37,542 nt of DNA from an uncultured Clostridia bacterium (GTDB lineage: Bacteria; Bacillota; Clostridia; UBA1381). Positions 1 through 7,049 of this stretch are shown piece after piece. The translations under genes and the position numbers were made by a program. The stretch spans positions 1-37,542 of the forward strand of contig CAKSFY010000009.1 in NCBI GenBank assembly GCA_934454035.1. Direction: 5' to 3'. The notes beneath the pieces are model-generated. The model saw nothing but the letters and a program-made list of their open reading frames with translations, did not search any database and was not told the DNA's origin. Position 1 is the first letter of the stretch, and each line of letters opens with the position of its first letter.

Positions 1-41
1 ATATTGTAAAGGGTTTTTTAAAAAAAAATTTATATAAATGT

Positions 42-71
42 AAAAAAATCCGTTTAATTTTACGGATTTTT
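42..71 (-). terminator. Rho-independent terminator of the XRE gene
   Basis: A perfect 10-bp inverted repeat (44-53 AAAAATCCGT with 62-71 ACGGATTTTT) encloses an 8-nt loop. Read on the minus strand, the hairpin ends in a T-run (complement of the A-run at 42-48). It lies 40 nt past the stop of the XRE gene that ends at 111. The A/T-symmetric flanks could also let it work on the plus strand. Confidence 0.7.
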
Positions 72-110
72 CCTGAAAGTTCCTTTTATTACCTATTATA
101 ATATAAAAAA

Positions 111-452
111 TCATAAAATTCCGCACGCTTTTGCATATGATTCAAGAATAGCCTGTGCATGCATGCTTTGTTCGGGAGTCATTTTATTTATTATGGAATT
201 AAACGGATTGTTGTCTGCCCTTGTTACCGTTCCGAACAAAATATAATCCGCATCTGCCTCCAGAAGCCTGCAAATATCCATAAGCGCCGGAATGGACATT
301 CCGTTAAGTCCGCGCTCTATGTCGCTGATGTGCTGATAGCTGACATTGAGCTTTTCGGCAACATAGCTTTGAGTATAACCCTTTGCCTGCCTTACCTTCT
401 TTATCCTCTGTCCGATAGGCTCGTAATTATAATTTTTACTTTTGATTTTCAT
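111..452 (-). CDS. XRE-family helix-turn-helix regulator
   Basis: This 113-residue protein carries a Cro/C1-type helix-turn-helix at about residues 13-70, with IGQRIKKVRQAKGYTQ, then VAEKLNVS, then HISDIERG, all typical of the family. The 40-residue tail after it is short and predicted helical, and may mediate dimerisation. An AGGAGG site 7 nt upstream of ATG 452 supports the start. It is divergent from the diguanylate cyclase gene at 700, and two 13-bp direct repeats lie just upstream (482-514), which could be its own operators. The DNA target and the signal are unknown. A chromosomal housekeeping or phage-derived origin cannot be told apart, but no other phage gene is nearby. Confidence 0.85.
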   Translation of the reverse strand: MKIKSKNYNYEPIGQRIKKVRQAKGYTQSYVAEKLNVSYQHISDIERGLNGMSIPALMDICRLLEADADYILFGTVTRADNNPFNSIINKMTPEQSMHAQAILESYAKACGIL

Positions 453-481
453 GAAAAAGCCTCCTATCGCAAAATCAATTC

Positions 482-514
482 TTACATATATTATAAAATT
501 TTTACATATATTAT
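482..514. promoter_or_regulatory. Two 13-bp direct repeats, candidate XRE operators
   Basis: TTACATATATTAT occurs exactly at 482-494 and again at 502-514. The 20-bp period is about two helical turns, as expected for two dimers or two monomers bound to one face of the helix. The repeats sit 30-62 bp upstream of the XRE start codon and inside the divergent intergenic region. The operator role is inference. The region is very A/T-rich, so chance similarity is possible. Confidence 0.4.
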
Positions 515-549
515 TCTATAAATCAAAACTTGATATTATAAACTTACAC

Positions 550-580
550 TTGATTTTTTGATAAAGATATGATATAATAC
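550..580 (+). promoter_or_regulatory. Upstream promoter of the GGDEF gene (copy 1)
   Basis: A -35 box TTGATT (550-555) is separated by 17 nt from a perfect -10 box TATAAT (573-578). An extended -10 TG lies one base upstream of the -10. The 31-bp block is repeated with 27 of 31 bases identical at 622-652. It reads toward the diguanylate cyclase gene. Confidence 0.55.
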
Positions 581-621
581 GTGTATAAATTTAATATTTT
601 CCACAAAAAGATATAAAATTA

Positions 622-652
622 TTGAAATTTTGACAAAGATATGATACAATAC
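622..652 (+). promoter_or_regulatory. Proximal promoter of the GGDEF gene (copy 2)
   Basis: A -35 box TTGAAA (622-627), a 17-nt spacer and a -10 box TACAAT (645-650) with an extended TG form a good sigma-A promoter. The predicted transcription start is near 657, giving a leader of about 45 nt. This is the second copy of the 31-bp block at 550-580, with a 72-bp period. Confidence 0.6.
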
Positions 653-699
653 TTTGGTATGATATTAAAAACGTTTTTAAATGCACGTAAAGGAGGAAA

Positions 700-1782
700 A
701 TGATGATTTCGCATTATACAGCCATTGTAATAATAAGCACATTTTCTCTTTTTACAATGATAGTTTGCTCCGAAAGCAATCATTTTACGCCTACACTGAA
801 CAAAAGAGGGTTTCAGCTGTTATTTTTAGCAATAATTGTCGCGAATTGGGCAGAGTGGCTGGCAGAACTTTTAAACGGAGCTCCGCCGAGATGGATTGAA
901 CTGCATAAGTTTGCAAAATTCACAGAGCTGTCAATTACACCTGTTGTTCCCATACTCGGAATGATGACCTACAACACCGGCACAGCAAAAAAATATGCGG
1001 TTATTCTTCCGTTATTTAACTTTATTATGCAGCTATCCTCGCTTTCTTTGGGCGGAGTTTTCACAATTGACAGTTCAAACATTTATTCCCGAGGAGTCCT
1101 TTACCCGGCTTATGTTGCAACATTTATTATCGGTACATTAATTCTTTTTGCGGACTGCCTTAAGTCTTGCAAAAGATATCAGTACCAAAATATGGTCGTA
1201 TTGGTGCTTATTCTTTTGCAGACTGCATTTTCAATGTCGATACAATGTATTTCGCCGCATCTGCATTTGGATTGGTCATTTATTTCGATTACCGCAATAA
1301 TCTTTTATGTTTTTACAAATCAGCTTGAACATCAGCTGGACAACACCACTCTGCTGCTGAACAGAAAAAGCTTTGACAATGCGATAGAAAAACTTCATAA
1401 AAATGCAGCTGTTATATTTTTTGATATTGATTATTTTAAAAATGTAAATGATAAATACGGGCATCGTTTCGGAGACGAGTGCCTTGTGGAAATCAGCAGA
1501 ATATTCAAAAAAGTCTTTGACGGCCGCGGACACTGCTATCGTTACGGCGGCGACGAATTCTGCGTTATTTTAAAGAAAAATCCGAATCATGCAGACGCTC
1601 TTATAAAAGAATGCCTTGACAGGATAGAAAATCTCAGAGAAAAAAACAGCAAAATGCCGATGGTATCTATAGGATATGCATATTTTGATCCGAATAAAGA
1701 AAAAATTTACGACACACTCAAGCGTGCAGATAATATGATGTACGAATATAAGAGCAGACATCATAAAACATATAAATACTAA
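700..1782 (+). CDS. Membrane-bound diguanylate cyclase (GGDEF)
   Basis: The protein (360 residues) should make cyclic di-GMP from two GTP at the cytoplasmic membrane. The N-terminal ~205 residues hold six or seven hydrophobic segments (about 6-24, 37-56, 77-92, 100-122, 135-152, 164-182, 193-206) and no known sensor domain. The GGDEF domain follows: a (L)NR linker near 220, the metal-binding FDID at 241-244, NDKYGH at 250-255 and an intact GGDEF signature at 283-287. An RxxD inhibitory site at the usual position is absent (DGRG there), so product feedback is probably missing. ATG 700 and ATG 703 are adjacent; 703 has the better spacing (6 nt) from AGGAGG at 691-696. It is transcribed alone from two repeated promoters and ends before the terminator at 1873. 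No EAL or PilZ partner is in the window. Confidence 0.9.
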   Translation: MMISHYTAIVIISTFSLFTMIVCSESNHFTPTLNKRGFQLLFLAIIVANWAEWLAELLNGAPPRWIELHKFAKFTELSITPVVPILGMMTYNTGTAKKYAVILPLFNFIMQLSSLSLGGVFTIDSSNIYSRGVLYPAYVATFIIGTLILFADCLKSCKRYQYQNMVVLVLILLQTAFSMSIQCISPHLHLDWSFISITAIIFYVFTNQLEHQLDNTTLLLNRKSFDNAIEKLHKNAAVIFFDIDYFKNVNDKYGHRFGDECLVEISRIFKKVFDGRGHCYRYGGDEFCVILKKNPNHADALIKECLDRIENLREKNSKMPMVSIGYAYFDPNKEKIYDTLKRADNMMYEYKSRHHKTYKY

Positions 1783-1872
1783 TAGGCTGCAAATGCACAG
1801 AACACATAAAATGCTGAGCGAAATAAAAAACCGTTCAGAAAGATTTCAGGTATAAAAAACACAAAGGAATTA

Positions 1873-1944
1873 AAAAAGCCCGAAACGCAAAAACATGTAT
1901 TATTTGAATACATTAAAAGTTTTTTCTGCGTTCCGGGCTTTTTT
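1873..1944. terminator. Bidirectional terminator between convergent units
   Basis: The left arm 1873-1889 pairs with the right arm 1928-1944 with one mismatch (core GCCCG and CGGGC). A/T tracts on both outer sides give a T-run in either direction. The 38-nt loop contains a smaller inverted repeat (TGTATT with AATACA). It separates the GGDEF gene from the convergent oxidoreductase operon and can serve both. Confidence 0.75.
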
Positions 1945-1956
1945 TACGTCTCAATT

Positions 1957-3021
1957 TTAAATATTTACGCAAACAACCTTATCTTCTCTTGATGACTCAA
2001 ATGCTGCCTCCATAACTTTCATAACCCTGAGTGCCTGCTCGGGGGTTATTTTAAGAGGTGCAGTGCCGTCAAGTGCGTCAATCAGCTGCCAGTAAACCGG
2101 GTTAAGATTATCCACTACATCATCCGGTGCGGTGATTTCAATTGTTTCTACGCTGTTTTCACTTCTCGGTGCCATAGTTTTTGACGGACCGACTTTGTTT
2201 TTCTTAATTTCCGCACCCCAATTATCCTCTCTTTCAAGACAACGGACAATTTTTCCCGATGCATCCCATCCGTCAATCTGAAGTGTTCCGTCGGTGCCCA
2301 GCACATACCACCTGGGATGAGTGATGAAATTGTTTGTCGATACCTCAATATGAGCGGTGACACCGTTTTCAAACGTCATAGTCACATGAAAATTATCGTC
2401 AACATCTTTATAATGCACACTGTACATTTTGCAATATACATCTTTAACCTTTGAATCATACATATACATAAGCTGGTCGATAAGATGAACACCCCAATCA
2501 AGCATCATACCTCCGCCCTGTTTTGCATCGGTACGCCATCCTTTAGGAACTCCTCTTGAACCCTCTACTCTTGATTCGATTACATACACATCGCCAAGAA
2601 CGCCTGATTCTACGGCTCTCTTCATTGCAATAAAATCCTTGTTGACACGTCTGTTCTGGTCGATTGCAAATACTTTGCCGCACTCTTTTGCAACCGACAT
2701 TATCTCTTCAAGTTCTTCGGAAGAAACAGTAACAGGTTTTTCACACAAAACATTCTTGCCGTGTCTGAGCGCTTCTATTGCAAAATCCTTGTGCAAATGG
2801 TTCGGAACCGCAATCAGCACCAAATCAATCTCAGGGTCATTATAAATTTCCTCACGCGAGGAATATGTATAAAGTCCCTTGCTTTTTGCAGCCTCCATCC
2901 GCTCCGGGTTTATATCAAAGACACCCTTGACATGGATTCTGTCAAGCTCATGCGATTGAGTAAGATGATGCGATGCCATTCCTCCGAATCCGATATATGC
3001 CATATTATAAATCTTGCTCAT
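1957..3021 (-). CDS. Gfo/Idh/MocA-family sugar oxidoreductase (last gene of operon)
   Basis: This is an NAD(P)-dependent dehydrogenase of the glucose-fructose oxidoreductase/inositol dehydrogenase family. The Rossmann motif GFGGMA is at residues 11-16, the catalytic EKP at 94-96, and the substrate-domain motif D175-W-G-V-H179-L-I-D182 matches the conserved Asp/His of the family. I start it at ATG 3021, which overlaps the stop of the upstream TIM-barrel gene by 1 nt (TAATG) with GGTGG 5 nt before it; an ATG at 3033 would add four residues but lacks this arrangement. At 354 residues it is full length. It probably oxidises or reduces a hydroxyl of a cyclic sugar, inositol or glycoside; the substrate cannot be read from the sequence. 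It is translationally coupled to its neighbour and followed by the terminator at 1873-1944. Confidence 0.88.
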   Translation of the reverse strand: MSKIYNMAYIGFGGMASHHLTQSHELDRIHVKGVFDINPERMEAAKSKGLYTYSSREEIYNDPEIDLVLIAVPNHLHKDFAIEALRHGKNVLCEKPVTVSSEELEEIMSVAKECGKVFAIDQNRRVNKDFIAMKRAVESGVLGDVYVIESRVEGSRGVPKGWRTDAKQGGGMMLDWGVHLIDQLMYMYDSKVKDVYCKMYSVHYKDVDDNFHVTMTFENGVTAHIEVSTNNFITHPRWYVLGTDGTLQIDGWDASGKIVRCLEREDNWGAEIKKNKVGPSKTMAPRSENSVETIEITAPDDVVDNLNPVYWQLIDALDGTAPLKITPEQALRVMKVMEAAFESSREDKVVCVNI

Positions 3022-3986
3022 TATATCCACCACGATTCTCCGGCATTTTCATATATTAAAGTTTTCTTTAAAAAGTCAACCGCCTTTTCAAGTCCTTCTC
3101 TCGGCGACATAAGACCGTCCTCATGTTCAATGCTGAGTGCACCGTCATAGCCTACCGCCTTAAGTGTGCTCACAATATCATTCCATACGGTTTTGCTGTG
3201 ACCGTATCCTACGGTTCTGAACACCCATGACCTATGCAGAATATCCCCGTAGCCTGCCGTGTCGAGCACGCCGTTTACGGAACAGTTTTGCTCGTCAATT
3301 CTTGTATCCTTTGCGTGGAAATGATATATAGCACCCTTAAGCGCCTTTATTGCATAAACAGGGTCTATTCCCTGCCAGAACAAATGGCTCGGGTCAAAAT
3401 TCGCTCCGATAATATCGCCGACTGCCGCACGCAGTTTCAAAAGCGACGACGGATTGTAAACTACAAAGCCCGGATGCATTTCAAATGCAATTTTTGCGAT
3501 GTGATGCTCCTTTGCAAACTTCGCCATGTCTTTCCAATAAGGAATAACCTTTTCTTCCCATTGCCATTTAAGGATTTTGCCGAAATCCTCCGGCCATGAA
3601 CAGGTTACCCAGTTGGGGTATTTTGAATCATCGCAGTCACCGGGGCAGCCGGAAAAACCGACTACCGTGTCAACACCCAAAAGCTCTGCCGCAAGAATTG
3701 CATTCTTGAATTGATTATGAAAACTTTCGGCAATTTCCTTTTGCGGATGTAAGGGGTTTCCATGACAGCTTATCCCTGAAATTGTAATATTATATTTTTT
3801 CAGAAGGTTTTTATATTCTTCAACCTTATCGGGATGACCGATAAGCTCCTCCGGCTTTAAATGCTTGTTCCCGGGGAAGCCGCCTGCACCGATTTCAATG
3901 CAGTCAACACCGAGACTGTTTAAGTATTTGAGTGCATCTTCAAATTCAAAATCATAAAGTACCGGGTTCATTACTCCGAGTTTCAT
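3021..3986 (-). CDS. Sugar phosphate isomerase/epimerase (xylose-isomerase-like TIM barrel)
   Basis: This 321-residue protein belongs to the AP-endonuclease-2/xylose-isomerase-like TIM-barrel family. The expected metal-binding set can be placed: E169 (IAFEMHPG), D198 (ANFDPSHL), H224 (YHFHAKD) and E287 (SIEHED). Such enzymes isomerise or epimerise keto-sugars, and some act on 3-keto-glycosides made by Gfo/Idh dehydrogenases (YcjR with YcjS in E. coli). An AAGGAG site before ATG 3986 supports the start. It lies 15 nt after the first TIM-barrel gene and overlaps the following oxidoreductase by 1 nt. It is clearly diverged from its 273-residue operon neighbour, so it probably has a different substrate or step. 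The substrate is unknown. Confidence 0.85.
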   Translation of the reverse strand: MKLGVMNPVLYDFEFEDALKYLNSLGVDCIEIGAGGFPGNKHLKPEELIGHPDKVEEYKNLLKKYNITISGISCHGNPLHPQKEIAESFHNQFKNAILAAELLGVDTVVGFSGCPGDCDDSKYPNWVTCSWPEDFGKILKWQWEEKVIPYWKDMAKFAKEHHIAKIAFEMHPGFVVYNPSSLLKLRAAVGDIIGANFDPSHLFWQGIDPVYAIKALKGAIYHFHAKDTRIDEQNCSVNGVLDTAGYGDILHRSWVFRTVGYGHSKTVWNDIVSTLKAVGYDGALSIEHEDGLMSPREGLEKAVDFLKKTLIYENAGESWWI

Positions 3987-4001
3987 TATAATTCACTCTC
4001 C

Positions 4002-4823
4002 TTACTGACCTAATGTTTTTAAATAATCTCTGCTCATTTTTACCGATTCCAGCGGAGTCGCAGTTGTGCAAAAATCCTGCTCAACAATTACATATTCAAT
4101 TCCTGCATTTTCCGCTGCTTCAAGTATCGACTTAAAGTCCTGAACACCCTGTCCCAAAGGTCTGTAATCGAATGAATCATTGTGTCCGGCTTCACCGTCG
4201 TTGCCTTTATCGTCAATCAGCGCATATACGGGGCCTGCTGCAAATTTGTCGCTGACAAAATCCTTTAAGTGCAGAATTTCGCTTCTGTCCGCGTATTTAT
4301 TAATATATTCAACAGGGTCATTGCCGGAATATTTTACCCAGCAAGTGTCAAACTCTGTTTGCAGAAGCTCTGCCGGAATTGATTCATATATCAAATCCAA
4401 AAGGAATTTTCCGTCGCGTTTATCAAACTCAAAATCATGATTATGATAGCAAAGCTGTATTCCGTTTGCTTTCAAAGCTTTTGCAACCTGTGTGATTTCG
4501 TTTATTGTTTTTGTAAATTCATCGGTGAGTTTTGTCTTTTCCATACAGGGAATTGCGCAGTACTTAACCCCGAGCGTCTTTAAATAATCAATATTTGTCT
4601 TTTCGTCCTCCAAAAATACATCATATTTTTGATGAACGGATATGGCTTTAAGGTCATATTTATCAAGAAGTGCCTTTACCTCTTCGGCTGTTTTGCCGAA
4701 ATAGCCTGCAAATTCTACATAATCATATCCCATTTCTTTAACTTGCTTTAATGTCGCTTCCATATCCTTTTCCATGTCATCGCGAACAGAATAAAGCTGA
4801 AGTCCGACTTTAAATTTCTTCAT
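4002..4823 (-). CDS. Sugar phosphate isomerase/epimerase (second TIM barrel)
   Basis: This is a 273-residue xylose-isomerase-like TIM barrel. It opens with the usual first strand (VGLQLYSVRD) and has a likely metal site at E132 (HNHDFEF), D159 (EFDTCW), H185 (LHLKD) and E248 (IVEQD). It is cytoplasmic, with no signal peptide. It is the second gene of the operon, 16 nt after the first oxidoreductase, with GGATGG before the ATG. The family interconverts keto-sugars or inosose-type compounds. The pairing with an oxidoreductase directly upstream suggests it works on that enzyme's keto product. That is inference from gene order. Confidence 0.85.
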   Translation of the reverse strand: MKKFKVGLQLYSVRDDMEKDMEATLKQVKEMGYDYVEFAGYFGKTAEEVKALLDKYDLKAISVHQKYDVFLEDEKTNIDYLKTLGVKYCAIPCMEKTKLTDEFTKTINEITQVAKALKANGIQLCYHNHDFEFDKRDGKFLLDLIYESIPAELLQTEFDTCWVKYSGNDPVEYINKYADRSEILHLKDFVSDKFAAGPVYALIDDKGNDGEAGHNDSFDYRPLGQGVQDFKSILEAAENAGIEYVIVEQDFCTTATPLESVKMSRDYLKTLGQ

Positions 4824-4839
4824 GATAATCCATCCTTTC

Positions 4840-5994
4840 TTATTCAGGAATTACAATTTCAACTTCTTTGCCGAGCTTAGACGATTTTACAAGTCCGTCA
4901 ATAATAGCCTGGTTGTAAATAATCTGCTCTGAAGGAACAGGTGACGGCAAATTGTTTTTAAGTGCGTCAAGGAATGTTCTGATTTTCTTTTCAAACAAAT
5001 CAACTCCGTCACTCGGAATAATAGGAATCTCGGTCTCGACCTGGCTTCCTGCCACCTCGTGGTAAATCTTCATCGGTCCGCCGACGGTACCGTTCCAACA
5101 CTCTGTTGACGGGATTCTGAGTCCGCCCTTTGTTCCGAGAATGAGAGTATCTCCGGCAGTATCCATATTCATTGCCCATGAAATTCTGAAATCAAGCACG
5201 ATATCACCCTCAAGTCTTACAAAAGCGGCGCCGAAATCGTCAACTCCGAATTTCTTTGCATATTCCGGATGTGTCGGGTAATAATTCGGGTCTGTACCGA
5301 AATATGCCGATTTATATCCCGAAACTGTTAGCGGTTTCGGATATCCGATTGCATTAAGCACCATATCCAATGAATAGCAGCCGATGTCGCCCAATGCGCC
5401 GATTCCGGCTGTTTCGTCCTCAATAAATGTCGTTCCGAACGGAGTCGGGATTCCGCGTCTTCTTCCGCCGCCGGTCTGGATATAATAGATTTTGCCCAAT
5501 TCACCCGATTCAACAATCTTTTTAATCATTTTCATGTTGGGGTCAAATCTCGGCTGGAAACCTATGGAAAGAACCTTTCCGCTTGCTTTTTCGGCTTTTC
5601 TGATTTCAACCGCTTCTTCAATCGTAACGCACATCGGCTTTTCCAAAAGGACATGAACACCCTTGTTAAGTGCATAAATTGCGCACTCGGCATGAGTTCT
5701 GTTATAAGTACATACGCTTACTGCGTCAACGTCCTCATTATCCAAAAGTTCCTTGTGACTGTTGTAGATATGCACATTTTCAAGTCCGTGTTCCTTCATA
5801 AACGCTTCAGCTTTGCCGGGAACCAGGTCTGCTGCAGCTACAATTTCAACATCCGGCATTTTCATATATGCATCAACATGAGGATTTGCAATCCAGCCCG
5901 TACCTATAATGCCTACCTTAACTTTTTTGTTTGCGTCAACCGCAAGATTAATTTCCTTTACCTTTTTAAATTCGTCCAATACACTTTCTGACAT
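4840..5994 (-). CDS. Gfo/Idh/MocA-family oxidoreductase (first gene of operon)
   Basis: The protein is 384 residues long. After a ~24-residue N-terminal extension it has the Rossmann motif VGIIGTGWIA (27-36), the catalytic EKP (118-120) and G202-D203-I-G-C-Y-S-L-D210, the family's substrate-binding motif. It is an NAD(P)-dependent dehydrogenase for a sugar-like substrate and is only distantly similar to the second one at 1957. AAGGAGG sits 8 nt before ATG 5994. It leads the operon directly behind the divergent promoter, so it is probably the entry enzyme, making a keto-sugar that the TIM-barrel enzymes then process. Substrate and cofactor preference are not determinable here. Confidence 0.88.
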   Translation of the reverse strand: MSESVLDEFKKVKEINLAVDANKKVKVGIIGTGWIANPHVDAYMKMPDVEIVAAADLVPGKAEAFMKEHGLENVHIYNSHKELLDNEDVDAVSVCTYNRTHAECAIYALNKGVHVLLEKPMCVTIEEAVEIRKAEKASGKVLSIGFQPRFDPNMKMIKKIVESGELGKIYYIQTGGGRRRGIPTPFGTTFIEDETAGIGALGDIGCYSLDMVLNAIGYPKPLTVSGYKSAYFGTDPNYYPTHPEYAKKFGVDDFGAAFVRLEGDIVLDFRISWAMNMDTAGDTLILGTKGGLRIPSTECWNGTVGGPMKIYHEVAGSQVETEIPIIPSDGVDLFEKKIRTFLDALKNNLPSPVPSEQIIYNQAIIDGLVKSSKLGKEVEIVIPE

Positions 5995-6028
5995 TTTTTA
6001 TGCCTCCTTAAAAATAATTTTCACCTAA

Positions 6029-6037
6029 AGTATAGCA
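6029..6037 (-). promoter_or_regulatory. Extended -10 promoter of the oxidoreductase operon
   Basis: On the minus strand the site reads TGCTATACT, an extended -10 (TGn plus TATACT), about 35 nt upstream of the operon start codon. No good -35 is visible, which suits an activator-dependent promoter. The divergent AraC-family gene next door is the obvious candidate activator. Confidence 0.5.
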
Positions 6038-6052
6038 TAATGAGAAAAGTTA

Positions 6053-6061
6053 TGATATAAT
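6053..6061 (+). promoter_or_regulatory. Extended -10 promoter of the AraC-family gene
   Basis: TGATATAAT is an extended -10 with a perfect TATAAT hexamer (6056-6061), predicting a transcript start near 6068 and a ~50-nt leader. A -35 is not evident. It is only about 15 bp from the divergent -10 at 6029-6037, so the two promoters probably compete or share a regulator. Confidence 0.5.
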
Positions 6062-6118
6062 ATATTTAACTAAAAATATTAAAATTTTGTCATTTTAAAA
6101 AAAGGCAGGGATATTATA

Positions 6119-7003
6119 ATGGCATTTGAAGAAAAGACACCCGTAGAAAACGGACTACCTCAGAAATTTTTGTGTCACATTCAGTACAATAAATACGGCG
6201 GCTCCATTCAGCCGCATTATCACGATTATATCGAAATACTCTATTCCATAGACGGCTCAAACGAAATACGATTAAACGATTCGCATTATACATTTTCAAC
6301 AGGTGATCTGGTGCTGATAAATTCAAGAGATGTGCACAGTATTTCGTATACAAGCGACGGCTGCTACATAGTATTAAGATTCATGCCCGAGCTTTTGTAC
6401 CGTTCGCCCCAAAGCGCCATCGATTTAAAATATATACTTCCGTTCGTTTTAAACGATGTCAACAAGGCAAACATTTTTTCAAAGCGAAAGCTTGAAAACT
6501 GCCCGATTCCGCAGCTGCTTTTTGAGATATACGATGAATATAAAAAGAAAAAATATGGATACGAAATAGCAATTATGACCAAAATCAATACCATTTTTTT
6601 GTGGTTTTTGCGATACTGGCACAGTAAAAATATTGATTTGGATTTAAACATTGCATCTTATGAGGGAACAGCAAAAAAACTGCAAAAGGTGTTTTCATAC
6701 GTTGAAAAAAATTACGGGAGTGATATAACGGCAGAAGATATGGCGCAGCTGTGTAACATGAGTTACAGTTATTTTTCAAGAATTTTTAAAAAAATAATGA
6801 AGAAAAGCTTTTCGGAATATTTAACCTATGTACGTGTAAGCGAAGCGGAAAAGCTTTTGGTAACATCCGATATGAATATAACGGAAATTGCGATGGAGGT
6901 CGGCTTTTCCACTTCCAGTTACTTTATTCAGCAATTTAAGAATTTAAAAATAATTTCGCCGAAGCAATACAGAAAAAATTACGAAAATACACAATCAGAA
7001 TGA
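6119..7003 (+). CDS. AraC-family regulator with cupin sensor domain
   Basis: The protein is 294 residues long. An N-terminal cupin-like ligand domain (QPHYHDYIEILYS at 31-43 is the metal/ligand-binding region of such domains) is followed by two helix-turn-helix motifs in the last ~100 residues. These include ITAEDMAQLCNMSYSYFSRIFKK, then ITEIAMEVGFSTSSYFIQQFK, then the closing SPKQYRK, the AraC/XylS signature. It is divergently placed from the oxidoreductase/isomerase operon and most likely activates it in response to a sugar or glycoside. The start ATG 6119 has a weak AGGG site 8 nt upstream. The stop codon abuts the inverted repeat at 7003-7049. Confidence 0.9.
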   Translation: MAFEEKTPVENGLPQKFLCHIQYNKYGGSIQPHYHDYIEILYSIDGSNEIRLNDSHYTFSTGDLVLINSRDVHSISYTSDGCYIVLRFMPELLYRSPQSAIDLKYILPFVLNDVNKANIFSKRKLENCPIPQLLFEIYDEYKKKKYGYEIAIMTKINTIFLWFLRYWHSKNIDLDLNIASYEGTAKKLQKVFSYVEKNYGSDITAEDMAQLCNMSYSYFSRIFKKIMKKSFSEYLTYVRVSEAEKLLVTSDMNITEIAMEVGFSTSSYFIQQFKNLKIISPKQYRKNYENTQSE

Positions 7004-7049
7004 TAACGAATATCACGGCAGACATACTATCTGCCGTGATATTCGTTAT
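7003..7049. terminator. Perfect 20-bp hairpin at the araC/rsmI convergent ends
   Basis: The arms 7003-7022 and 7030-7049 are exact inverted complements with a 7-nt loop that contains the rsmI stop codon. The right arm is the coding end of rsmI (codons for NEYHGR); the left arm begins in the last base of the araC stop. There is no T-run on either side, so intrinsic termination would be poor. mRNA 3'-end protection or a duplication relic are alternatives. Confidence 0.5.

Noticed and set aside
111..1782. Prophage or mobile-element remnant suggested by the XRE gene
   Set aside because: No integrase, transposase, attachment-site repeat or phage structural gene is near; the single regulator is insufficient.
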